A stretch of DNA of 64,000 bases from Planctomycetota bacterium (GTDB lineage Bacteria > Planctomycetota > Phycisphaerae > Sedimentisphaerales > Anaerobacaceae): positions 1,631,533 through 1,695,532 of the forward strand of contig CP070728.1 in assembly GCA_020351025.1 (NCBI GenBank), given 5' to 3'. Made by a program: the position numbers and the translations under genes. Shown here one piece after another: positions 26,419-35,061 of the stretch (position 1 is its first letter; each line of letters begins with the position of its first letter). The notes beneath the pieces are model-generated. The model had not been told where the DNA came from and did not search any database. It saw only the letters and a list, made by a program, of their open reading frames with translations.

Positions 26419-27582
26419 ATGGCAAAGTATATTGCTATCTTGGGTTCAACAGGCTCGATAGGCAAAAATGCGCTGAGGGTAATCGATGCACTTGGTCCGG
26501 AGTACAAAGTCGCCGCATTGAGCGCTCACAGTAGTACCGAGTTGTTGGCCCAGCAAGCCATGCAGTACAAACCGCAGGTTATTGCTATCACAAATCCTGA
26601 ACTTTACAAGCAGCTTCACGAGTTAACCGGTGATTTGGACATCGAGATTTTAGCTGGACCTGACAGCCTGATAAAAATCGCACAGCTTGACCAGGTCGAT
26701 ATTGTCCTTGCCGCAATTGTTGGGGCAGCTGGTCTACCCGCCGTTCTTGCTGCTGCAAAAAAAGGCAAAGCCCTTGCCATTGCAAACAAGGAGCCACTCG
26801 TTATTGCAGGCGAATTGCTCACAGCAGCTGCAAAGAAAAGCGGCAGCACCATCTTGCCGGTAGATAGTGAGCATTCAGCAATTTTTCAGGCTATCCAGGC
26901 CGGCTGCCGGGAAGAAGTCAGTAAAATCATTCTAACCGGTTCCGGCGGTCCCTTAAGAAACGTAAGTTCTCAGGATATCCAAAATGTAACACCCCAGCAG
27001 GCTCTCTCGCATCCCGTTTGGGACATGGGACCAAAAATCACCATCGACTCGGCAACGATGATGAACAAGGCCCTTGAAGTCATCGAAGCTCACTGGCTCT
27101 TTAATATCCCCGTAGATATAATAGATGTCCTAATTCACCCTGAATCGATAGTTCACTCGCTTGTCGAATTTGTTGACGGCTCGGTAATAGCTCAACTCGG
27201 TACTCCTGATATGTGTCTGCCGATTCAGTATGCTTTGACGTACCCCCGGCGCGTAGCTGGAATTGCAAAGCACCTGAAACTCGAGGAACTGGGACAGCTT
27301 ACATTTGAAAAACCTAATTTAGAAAAGTTTCGTGCTTTGTCGCTGGGTTATCAAGTCGCTCGTACACCCGGCACAGCTGCTGCTGTCTTCAACGCAGCAA
27401 ACGAAGCTGCTGTCCAGCAGTTTCTGGAAGGGAGAATTAAATTCATTAGTATAGTCGAACTAATCGAACATTGCCTAAATGTTCATAATGTCAGCACAAA
27501 CGCATCACTCGAGGAATTATTTGAAGCAGATGCCTGGGCAAGAAAAGAGGTTAGCGAATGCCTAAACCAAAAAGTTTTCTGA
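26419..27582 (+). CDS. dxr: 1-deoxy-D-xylulose 5-phosphate reductoisomerase
   Basis: 387 residues. NADPH-binding GSTGSIGKNALRVI at residues 8-21, the I-A-N-K-E-P-L-V motif near residue 120, metal/substrate-binding PVDSEHSAIFQ near 148-158 and H-P-V-W-D-M-G-P-K-I-T-I-D-S-A-T-M-M-N-K near 198-217. It converts DXP to MEP, the committed step of the MEP isoprenoid pathway, linked with ispE elsewhere in the window. The 3' end overlaps the rseP start by 25 bp. The start appears to be leaderless. Confidence 0.97.
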   Translation: MAKYIAILGSTGSIGKNALRVIDALGPEYKVAALSAHSSTELLAQQAMQYKPQVIAITNPELYKQLHELTGDLDIEILAGPDSLIKIAQLDQVDIVLAAIVGAAGLPAVLAAAKKGKALAIANKEPLVIAGELLTAAAKKSGSTILPVDSEHSAIFQAIQAGCREEVSKIILTGSGGPLRNVSSQDIQNVTPQQALSHPVWDMGPKITIDSATMMNKALEVIEAHWLFNIPVDIIDVLIHPESIVHSLVEFVDGSVIAQLGTPDMCLPIQYALTYPRRVAGIAKHLKLEELGQLTFEKPNLEKFRALSLGYQVARTPGTAAAVFNAANEAAVQQFLEGRIKFISIVELIEHCLNVHNVSTNASLEELFEADAWARKEVSECLNQKVF

Positions 27583-29681
27583 GAAAACATTCTAATGTAT
27601 TGTTTTGGACCGTCGCTTCCGTCGTAGTTATTTATCTGATTGCAAGGAACATTAGTTTTTTAGCTAATCTGCTGGTGGTTGCCATCGGCTTCGGGGCGGT
27701 GATTGTAGTGCACGAATTCGGGCATTTCATCCTCGCCAAACTCTCCGGTATAAAGGTTGAAGCCTTCTCAATCGGTTTTGTCCCAATTCTCGCTGGCTTT
27801 TTAAGAACCGAACAAGGCTGGCGCATTCGTATCCTGCCCGGGTTCTTTCCAAAGGAAAACGACGAGTCAGGCGAGGGTCGGCTGAGCTTTACACTCGGCA
27901 AAAAAACCAAGCCCGGTGAGACCGAATATCGCATCGGCCTTCTTCCCTTCGGCGGTTTTGTCAGAATGCTTGGCCAGGATGATATCGGCCCAGTCAAATC
28001 CACTGACGACCCACGCTCATATTCCAACAAGCCCGCCTTAACCCGCATGGCTGTCATAGCAGCAGGCGTCTTTTTTAACGCCATAAGCGCCATCGTTATA
28101 TTAATGATTATTTTTTTAATCGGCATCGAGCGAGTTCCTCCTGTAGTCGGTGGTGTAGTCCCGAAGTCGCCAGCAGCACACGCAGGACTCACACCCGGCG
28201 ATGAAATAATCGAACTTGCAGGCAAAAGTCAAGTCCTGGATTATTACGATATTGCCGTAGCTGAAGCCCTTTCGGGCAAAAACGAAATAGTCACGTTAAA
28301 GGTCAGACACGAAGACGCAACCATCGAAGATTACTCCCTTGTTGCCGAACAAAAAAAACCCGGTGAAACGAAAACCTTTGGTATTACTCTGCCTTACAAT
28401 TTGACCATCGCAGAGGTCTCCGACGCTAATGAATTATTCGCAAAAATAGGCTTGCTCCCCGGCGACCACATTAAAGCTGTCAACGGCAAGAGCGTTCAGA
28501 CACAATGGGAACTCGAGAAAATAGTTGAAAATGCCCTCGTACCTGAAGTCGCTATCCTGGCTGAGCGCTCCGACCCTGCTTCAAAGCAACCCCAACTGAT
28601 TGATTCAAAGATTAAGCTAAACCTGACTGCCGTAAACATAACAAAAGAAACTGACTTAGTGCCTGCCCATATATATTCTATCGTGCCACGTTTACGAATA
28701 ACCGCTGTTGCAGAAAAACAAACCTCCTTTACTGGCAAGAAAAAAGATACCATAAGAAAACTCCAAAGTGGTGATATAATCCTGGCAATAGGTCCTGTTG
28801 AAAACCCTACATACAAACAGATGCGCGACGTTACCACAGATTACGAGGACAAGGAGTTAACCATTAAGGTATTACGGTCTGATTACAAAGCGGCCCCAAA
28901 AACCATCACAGCCACCGTCGTGCCTCAGCGGCATCCTGATGTTAACGAAGTGCTGATTGGTATCGGTGTTGCCCTCGATGCTGAGCATCCCGTTGTTGCC
29001 CAAACCATTGCTACAGAAGATGGTCCGGCAAGGTTGGCAATCCCCAACGGCGCTACGATAACGGCCGTTAACCAAACCATAGTATCCACCTTCTACGATG
29101 TAATCCGTGAAATTCGCCGAAATGACGGTCAGCGCATTACGATTGATTATCGCCTCGATGACAAAATAACAGGTAGTGTAGTTACCGATGTCGGCACGAC
29201 ACAAAACCCAATTACTGTCAAATCCACCCTTGCTGAATTTATTCCGTTGGAACCTTTAGTAAGACTTTACAAAGCCAGTGGACCAATCGACGCAATCCGG
29301 ATGGGATATGCAAAAACCCTTACGTTTATTGCTCAGGCATACATTACCTTAAAATGTCTGGTTAGCGGACTGGTTAGCCCGAAGGATCTTATGGGCCCTG
29401 TCGGCATCATTACGCTTAGCTATCGGATTGTTGCTGAGCGGCCTCCTATTGAATACGCTTACTTCCTCGGACTGATAAGTGCGATGCTTGCCGTTTTCAA
29501 CTTTATACCACTGCTGCCTTTTGACGGGGGACAATTTGTGTTTCTGCTGGTCGAGAAAATCAAAGGCTCAGCAGTAAGCGAGCTGGTGCAGGGAACCATA
29601 GCTTATGCCGGCTGGATACTTGTAATAGTGCTTATTCTTTACGTGACATTCAACGATATCATCAGAAGTCTTTTCAGGTAA
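27558..29681 (+). CDS. rseP: RseP-type site-2 metalloprotease with extra PDZ modules
   Basis: 707 residues, against about 450 for E. coli RseP. Zinc motif H52-E53-F-G-H56 in the first core membrane segment; the second motif, N-F-I-P-L-L-P-F-D-G-G, has Asp near residue 656, followed by a last membrane helix. Between them I count four PDZ-like units, each with a gly-pro-gly style turn: GLTPGDEI (~residue 213), GLLPGDHI (~302), KLQSGDII (~401) and AIPNGATI (~497). RseP cleaves anti-sigma factors within the membrane. It overlaps dxr, an adjacency common in bacteria. The protease call is secure; the PDZ count is by eye. Confidence 0.93.
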   Translation: MPKPKSFLRKHSNVLFWTVASVVVIYLIARNISFLANLLVVAIGFGAVIVVHEFGHFILAKLSGIKVEAFSIGFVPILAGFLRTEQGWRIRILPGFFPKENDESGEGRLSFTLGKKTKPGETEYRIGLLPFGGFVRMLGQDDIGPVKSTDDPRSYSNKPALTRMAVIAAGVFFNAISAIVILMIIFLIGIERVPPVVGGVVPKSPAAHAGLTPGDEIIELAGKSQVLDYYDIAVAEALSGKNEIVTLKVRHEDATIEDYSLVAEQKKPGETKTFGITLPYNLTIAEVSDANELFAKIGLLPGDHIKAVNGKSVQTQWELEKIVENALVPEVAILAERSDPASKQPQLIDSKIKLNLTAVNITKETDLVPAHIYSIVPRLRITAVAEKQTSFTGKKKDTIRKLQSGDIILAIGPVENPTYKQMRDVTTDYEDKELTIKVLRSDYKAAPKTITATVVPQRHPDVNEVLIGIGVALDAEHPVVAQTIATEDGPARLAIPNGATITAVNQTIVSTFYDVIREIRRNDGQRITIDYRLDDKITGSVVTDVGTTQNPITVKSTLAEFIPLEPLVRLYKASGPIDAIRMGYAKTLTFIAQAYITLKCLVSGLVSPKDLMGPVGIITLSYRIVAERPPIEYAYFLGLISAMLAVFNFIPLLPFDGGQFVFLLVEKIKGSAVSELVQGTIAYAGWILVIVLILYVTFNDIIRSLFR

Positions 29682-29698
29682 GCGATTAGAGGATTTTA

Positions 29699-31045
29699 AT
29701 GCCCTCGAATAAAACAAACTTCAAAGAATATCACGAGAAGCAACTTCATGCTCTAAAAACAAAAGACGAGCAAGTCTACGAGCTTATAGCAAAAGAGTAC
29801 CAAAGACTACAGAACACCATTCAGCTTCTCGCCGCGGAGAATCAATGCTCGCCGGCAGTATTAGCGGCCCTCGGCTCAGTTCTTCAGAACAAAACCGCCG
29901 AAGGCTTCCCAGCAGCCAGACTGCATGGCGGCTGCGAAGTGGTTGACGACGTGGAGAGACTCGCTGTGGCCAGAGCAAAAGAGGCCTTCGTCGCAAAATA
30001 CGCAAATGTCCAGCCTCATTCCGGCACCCAGGCCAACCAAATCGTCATAACCGCCTTGTTGGAAACAGGGGATAAGATTTTGAGTCTGGGCTTAGAGCAG
30101 GGCGGTCATTACTCCCACGGCTCACATGTCTCTTTCACCGGCAAATTCTTTAATGTAGAAAATTATTATGTTAATAGAGAAACTTTTCTGCTGGATTATG
30201 ACTCCATTTGCGAAAAGGCAGTAAAAGTAAAACCCAAACTCATTATATGCGGCGCCTCTGCCTACTCCAGAACCATAGATTTTAAAAAGTTCAGAAAAAT
30301 AGCTGATGAAGTCGATGCATATCTTTTAGCCGATATTTCTCACATATCCGGCTTGGTAATAGCCTCCGCCCATCCCTCACCTGTAGACTTTGCCCACTTT
30401 ACAACAACAAGCACCTATAAACCAGGCGGGCCAAGAGGTGGCTTGATACTGATGGGGAATGACTACAACCGAAAAATAAAAGTCCAACGCAAGGACAAAC
30501 TACTTTGCAAGCAAATCGAAGAGTCAACTTTCCCAGGTGTCCAGGGAACGCCCTATTTGAATCATATAGCAGCTAAAGCGGTTTTCCTAAAAGAAACACT
30601 TACAGATGAATACAGCGCCAGGCAATTTAAAATCGTAGAAAACGCCAAAAGACTTGCAGACAGATTAGTAGACTTGGGGCTCGACGTGCTTACAAAAGGA
30701 ACAGATAACCACATGATTCTGGTAAATGCAGCTAACTCGCGCGAGGGTTTGACCGGCGTTACATCACAAAAGTCCCTTGAAGACTGTGGCATAATCACCG
30801 ACAAAATCCATCTGCCTTACGATGAAAAACCATCCTCAATTACCAGCGGCATACGTCTTGGCACACCCATCGTTACAAAAAGAGCAATGGGCACAGAAGA
30901 AATGGATACTATATCCGCACTGATAGATGCAACACTGAAAAATGTAAAAATAGTAAGTGACAGCGAATACAAAATAGACGAACCCTTCAAGCAACAAACC
31001 AAAAAACAGGTAAAGGATTTGTGCAGCAACTTTCCCATACATTAA
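29699..31045 (+). CDS. glyA: Divergent serine hydroxymethyltransferase homologue
   Basis: 448 residues with an SHMT fold: ANVQPHSG near residue 100, GGHYSHGSHVSF near 138, L-A-D-I-S-H and PLP lysine K241 followed by G-G-P-R-G-G. It would normally interconvert serine and glycine with tetrahydrofolate. Several residues that are catalytic in E. coli GlyA are different: the ASEN serine is Ala (LLAAEN), the tyrosines of KYAEGYPGKRYY are replaced (NKTAEGFPAARLH), and the His before the PLP lysine is Tyr (T-Y-K). The gene is intact and 17 bp after rseP. It may act on another amino acid. Confidence 0.82.
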   Translation: MPSNKTNFKEYHEKQLHALKTKDEQVYELIAKEYQRLQNTIQLLAAENQCSPAVLAALGSVLQNKTAEGFPAARLHGGCEVVDDVERLAVARAKEAFVAKYANVQPHSGTQANQIVITALLETGDKILSLGLEQGGHYSHGSHVSFTGKFFNVENYYVNRETFLLDYDSICEKAVKVKPKLIICGASAYSRTIDFKKFRKIADEVDAYLLADISHISGLVIASAHPSPVDFAHFTTTSTYKPGGPRGGLILMGNDYNRKIKVQRKDKLLCKQIEESTFPGVQGTPYLNHIAAKAVFLKETLTDEYSARQFKIVENAKRLADRLVDLGLDVLTKGTDNHMILVNAANSREGLTGVTSQKSLEDCGIITDKIHLPYDEKPSSITSGIRLGTPIVTKRAMGTEEMDTISALIDATLKNVKIVSDSEYKIDEPFKQQTKKQVKDLCSNFPIH

Positions 31046-31131
31046 ACACTTGGCCCGATAGTAGCTCAGCTTTGCTCCGAGAGCATATCGAGCATAATTC
31101 AGCGGCTTTAAACGTGCCGGTCAGATAAAGT

Positions 31132-32076
31132 ATGAGTAAGAAAAAAATAACCAGGAATATCTTGCTGCTTCTTGTAGGCGTCTCAATATTTGTTTTTTTG
31201 ATAGCATTTAAACTTGATATTGCAAGTTTTGTTTCAACAATCTCTGGTAAAATCTCATGGGGCTTTTATGTTTTCATATCTTTGCTGATCATACTGCAGC
31301 TTATCCTGCGTTCGCTTAGATTTAACCTGCTTTTTAACCGTGTATTCGAGGATAAAATATCTTTGAAAGATTCTTTCCTTTTAACAGGTGCAAGTTTCTT
31401 TGTGGCTCTGGCAACGCCGGGCAAATTAGGCGATACAACACGCGGATTATTTTTCAGGAAAAAGGGCATCGAGATTACTGCAATTACACTCGTCGAGTAC
31501 TCGTTCGACGCCTTCGTCATTGTTGGCATAGCCCTCTGGGGGTCCGCATTTATATACCGACAACATCTAAGTAAAATCCTTCTTGCCCCTGCCCTTTTAG
31601 TTGTAGGTTTGGGTTCGCTATTTTTCTTGTTGAAATACAGCAAAATTGAAAATCTTGTAAAGAAATTTAGCTGGTACGAAAAAATCCGAGGCAAAATAAA
31701 ATTGTTAGTATCCCATATCAAAACAGGCATCAAAAGCAGATTCGTTTTGTCCATAGGATTTATTTTTAGTTGCTTGTTTATCTCAATTTACTTTCTAATT
31801 TTTTATCTCGTGCTTTGTCGACTCGGTGCCAATATCTCAATAACTGATGTCTTATTTTGCGCTGGTGTTGGGATGCTTATTGGGACTCTTACCTTTATCC
31901 CCATGGGAATGGGCACCAGAGATGCATCAACATACGGGCTTCTGTGCTTGATAGGAATCGAGCCGGAGATTGCAATTTCCTCTGTAGTCATCATGCGCAG
32001 TCTCACCATCCCGCTTATACTGGTATGCAGCCTATGTTATCTGCTGGCGATTAATAGATTTGCTGACAAAGAATGA
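31132..32076 (+). CDS. Lysylphosphatidylglycerol synthase-TM/flippase-like membrane protein
   Basis: 314 residues with about eight hydrophobic segments, from residue ~8 on. The motif with L-G-D-T-T-R-G (near residue 100) and the G-M-G-T-R-D-A-S segment near 262 are typical of the LPG_synthase_TM/UPF0104 family (AglD/YbhN type), inner-membrane proteins often encoded beside glycosyltransferases and suggested to move lipid-linked substrates. It lies upstream of a run of glycan genes. The substrate is not visible. The 86 bp before it hold no ribosome site of note. Confidence 0.8.
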   Translation: MSKKKITRNILLLLVGVSIFVFLIAFKLDIASFVSTISGKISWGFYVFISLLIILQLILRSLRFNLLFNRVFEDKISLKDSFLLTGASFFVALATPGKLGDTTRGLFFRKKGIEITAITLVEYSFDAFVIVGIALWGSAFIYRQHLSKILLAPALLVVGLGSLFFLLKYSKIENLVKKFSWYEKIRGKIKLLVSHIKTGIKSRFVLSIGFIFSCLFISIYFLIFYLVLCRLGANISITDVLFCAGVGMLIGTLTFIPMGMGTRDASTYGLLCLIGIEPEIAISSVVIMRSLTIPLILVCSLCYLLAINRFADKE

Positions 32077-32163
32077 ACCGCAACTTGCAATTTTAAGAGC
32101 CAGCTGACAAAAATCACCCAAGGTCAAATTAAACCCCACTGTCGCAGTTTGCCTGCTACAGGT

Positions 32164-33816
32164 TCAGTTGCCCTTTACAGAGCTGTTCAAATCAAAAATA
32201 AAATACGCCCTCATACCTGCTGTTAGAAATCTGTCTTTCTTGTCTTTTGTCGGCTCCTCACCGGGAACATATTCATACTCATACCGCTTGCTTAACTGGT
32301 TTATAATAGGCCGAGTGGGACCCGCTAACGGAATTAAATAATGCGAATATCTTCCAGTCTCAGTTTTCCGTTCCATATTTTCTATCGTCCGGACAACTTC
32401 AATGTCTCGATCCAGATACCAGGCAATCTCCGGCCGATAATGAGGTCCTTTCACAGGATGCTGATTAACTACAAAGTCTTCAAAGCTCAATAGTGTTTTA
32501 TCCGGCGGTATTTTCTTATTAAGGTCTTTGAACATCGCAATCTTATTAGGTGACTGCCAACGGATGCTGTAATAGTAGTTTACTCCCCCCATGCATGCTG
32601 CAAAGATTACCACTAAAAGCAACAAAACGCCCACACTCGCTGCCAAACGATGGATTTTGCCAAGCAAATCGCCCAGCAGCATAATTCCTAACGCCGTAGC
32701 TATAGCGATAAACGGTATTAGTGGAAATTCCCAATATTGATGCTGCCAAAGCGACCCTCTTAAGACCAATAGCTGAAATACCGCCGGCATCAGGAATAGC
32801 CAAAATTGCGGGAATCGCCTTGACGGTGTCGCAGAAGCTGTCTTTACAGTACCTGTTGTGAATACAAGCAATTGTCCAAATGTCAAATACCCTATTGCTG
32901 TAATTAAAACCGGCAATGTAAAATTAGTAACTGCATACTCCCAAAACCTCTTAAACCAAAGGCTCCAAACAAATTCCCTTAACTCCCCCTTTGCAGCACG
33001 CCATTGGTAGAGCGAAATTATCTTTCGCCAATCCCATTCAAATCCAGCTGACATAATCACAAAATTAAGCATGAGACTTAAAAGAGGAGCAAAAATCAAT
33101 ATTGCCAGCAAGCCCATTTCCGGCTTTTTTCTGCGGGCAATGCAGTGGAAAACATAATGAACGCCTATGGCGGCCGCAAAGAAAAAACCACACCAGCTTA
33201 TTTGAAGGGCAAGAAAAAGGCTTGCCCCCAGCAACCATTTATGAATCTTTTTGGTTTCATTGTCCTTCTTTAGTGCCCTTATGAGCACAAGGTAGCACCA
33301 GACTGCTAACAGGCTGAGCGGAAAATCCCAGCCTAATTCACCGACAAGACCGGTCCCGAAATATCCGGTAATCGGAAACAAAGCATACAAAAGACCCGCT
33401 AACAAGGCAGTTTTTTCATCCAGCAATCCCCGCACAATTTGCAAAAATATCAGCAAACCGACAACTGCTCTTATTACTCCTCCGATGCGCAAGCCCCTTT
33501 CATTTATCCCAAAAATCGCCATCTCAACCGCCGGCAGAAATCGCCCAAGCTGAGGATGGTCAAGCGCCCGGTTGGGCTTCTCCCTCGGAGGGTTACCAAC
33601 AGCCCATACAGCAAAGCCATTTGTATATTCCAGGTCGTATTTTAAGTAACATCTGGCTTTCCATGCGCCCCCGGCCTCCCCCCAACTGTGCAGGCCGTAA
33701 AACGGCCTGGTAATATCGCGTGATAATATTGAAGCGAGCAATACGGCAAGTAATCCCGAACAAAGCCAGAAATTAATAGCTTCCTTTGATTGGTCTAAAA
33801 CACCTTCTTTCTTCAT
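32164..33816 (-). CDS. GT39-type membrane glycosyltransferase (ArnT/PMT-like)
   Basis: About 550 residues with around ten membrane segments and a C-terminal soluble part. The first loop, after about residue 40, has the H-S-W-G-E and H-P-Q-L-G segments; acidic residues in the first outer loop are typical of GT-C enzymes that use lipid-linked sugars. The family adds sugars to lipids or proteins on the outer face of the membrane. I take the ATG at 33816 with GGTGGAAG upstream; 33837 is the alternative. It is opposite in strand to its neighbours, so it has its own promoter in 33838-34093. Specific substrate unknown. Confidence 0.8.
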   Translation of the reverse strand: MKKEGVLDQSKEAINFWLCSGLLAVLLASILSRDITRPFYGLHSWGEAGGAWKARCYLKYDLEYTNGFAVWAVGNPPREKPNRALDHPQLGRFLPAVEMAIFGINERGLRIGGVIRAVVGLLIFLQIVRGLLDEKTALLAGLLYALFPITGYFGTGLVGELGWDFPLSLLAVWCYLVLIRALKKDNETKKIHKWLLGASLFLALQISWCGFFFAAAIGVHYVFHCIARRKKPEMGLLAILIFAPLLSLMLNFVIMSAGFEWDWRKIISLYQWRAAKGELREFVWSLWFKRFWEYAVTNFTLPVLITAIGYLTFGQLLVFTTGTVKTASATPSRRFPQFWLFLMPAVFQLLVLRGSLWQHQYWEFPLIPFIAIATALGIMLLGDLLGKIHRLAASVGVLLLLVVIFAACMGGVNYYYSIRWQSPNKIAMFKDLNKKIPPDKTLLSFEDFVVNQHPVKGPHYRPEIAWYLDRDIEVVRTIENMERKTETGRYSHYLIPLAGPTRPIINQLSKRYEYEYVPGEEPTKDKKDRFLTAGMRAYFIFDLNSSVKGN

Positions 33817-34093
33817 GAAAAACTTCCACCAACCCATTTATAGCGTCTAATCTGGCAAAGCTCTGGCTTTGGTGTGATATAATAATAACAGAAATATCGG
33901 TTGTAAAGCTATATTCGCTCAGTTAGAATTTCAAAAAGTACGATAATTTTTCATATAGGAAGGTTTTTGTCCTTCCTTGCTTTTTCGCTAACTCTATGGT
34001 ACCTTTACCTGCAGTTGATATAAAAGCTCTCAGCACCGAGCGGACGATGGTTTTACTTTGGGTGCCGAGTTCTATTTTTTTCCTACTATATAG

Positions 34094-34975
34094 ATGAGTG
34101 TGACTGAAGAAGAAAAAATTTGCATTATTTTGCCAGCTTATAATGAAGCAAGCTCCATTGGTGAAGTGCTTACTAAACTCATGCCAATGGCCGCTGAGCA
34201 GGGATGGGAAGTGACAGTCGTTGATGATGGCTCGAGTGACGATACAGGCAAGATTACAGGAGAGCATGGAGCTAAACTAATAACACACTCGCACAACCGT
34301 GGCTATGGCGCCAGTCTCACAACCGGTGCCAGAGCAACAGATGCCAATATCGTCGTATTCATCGATTCCGACGGCCAACAAGACCAAAATGATATACCAC
34401 GCCTTCTGGAACATATTGGCCAGTACGATATGGTGGTTGGTGCCCGGACGAAGGACTCTTACACTGATCCTTACCGTAGGGTGGGAAAAAAGCTGCTTAA
34501 ATGGTTTGCCAACTACTTAGCTAAAGAAAAAATCCCCGATATAAATTCCGGTTTTCGGGCATTTAAACGTGAAGTTTTGCTGCGTTATCTTCATCTGATG
34601 CCGCAAGGCTTTTCGTTTTCGACCACTTCCACATTAGCCATGCTAAAAGGCGGCCATCAGATAAAATGGATTCCCATCAAAACCACCAAACGCATAGGAA
34701 CCAGCACAGTTAAACAACTCAAGCACGGACCGGAGACTATGATGTTGATGTTGAGACTGACCGTGCTTTTTGATCCGTTGCGTGTATTTCTACCGGTCAG
34801 CGGCATTTTAATATTTCTTGCAGTCCTTATGACCACCCTTAACTTTATTTTGTACCGAAGGGCAGTCCCTGCCAGTGCCATCTTCCTTGGTATTTCGGCC
34901 GTCATCATCTTTATGCTCGGATTGTTGACAGACCAGGTATCTGCTATCCGCAGAGAACAGCATAAGCGGTTGTAA
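34094..34975 (+). CDS. GT2 family glycosyltransferase (DPM/polyprenyl-phosphate type)
   Basis: 293 residues. The GT-A core has ILPAYNEASSIGEV at the start, VVDDGSSDDT (nucleotide-binding aspartates) near residues 42-51 and the D-S-D-G-Q-Q-D metal motif near 92-98. Two C-terminal membrane segments (about residues 235-285) anchor it. This arrangement matches dolichol/polyprenyl-phosphate sugar synthases, which feed GT39-type enzymes such as the one just upstream. The ATG follows a TACTATATAG stretch with no ribosome site. Sugar specificity unknown. Confidence 0.88.
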   Translation: MSVTEEEKICIILPAYNEASSIGEVLTKLMPMAAEQGWEVTVVDDGSSDDTGKITGEHGAKLITHSHNRGYGASLTTGARATDANIVVFIDSDGQQDQNDIPRLLEHIGQYDMVVGARTKDSYTDPYRRVGKKLLKWFANYLAKEKIPDINSGFRAFKREVLLRYLHLMPQGFSFSTTSTLAMLKGGHQIKWIPIKTTKRIGTSTVKQLKHGPETMMLMLRLTVLFDPLRVFLPVSGILIFLAVLMTTLNFILYRRAVPASAIFLGISAVIIFMLGLLTDQVSAIRREQHKRL

Positions 34976-34998
34976 ATACGACACGTCTATGTTATAAT
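34970..34998 (+). promoter_or_regulatory. Sigma-70 type promoter before the radical SAM gene
   Basis: TTGTAA (34970-34975) and a perfect TATAAT (34993-34998), spaced by 17 bp, overlap the end of the GT2 gene and lie 63 bp before the radical SAM start. Confidence 0.65.
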
Positions 34999-35061
34999 CC
35001 AATAATCGGTCACAGATTTGAGCCTAAGGATATATATTCAACAATTACTCGGGAATACGTT

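Noticed and set aside
27632-28225. A 197-codon minus-strand ORF over rseP
   Set aside because: It is a shadow of rseP codons; no ribosome site or family motif.
31046-31131. A tRNA-like string (GGCCCGATAGTAGCTCAG) between glyA and the flippase gene
   Set aside because: No T-loop, no acceptor pairing and too short; only the start looks like a tRNA D-arm.
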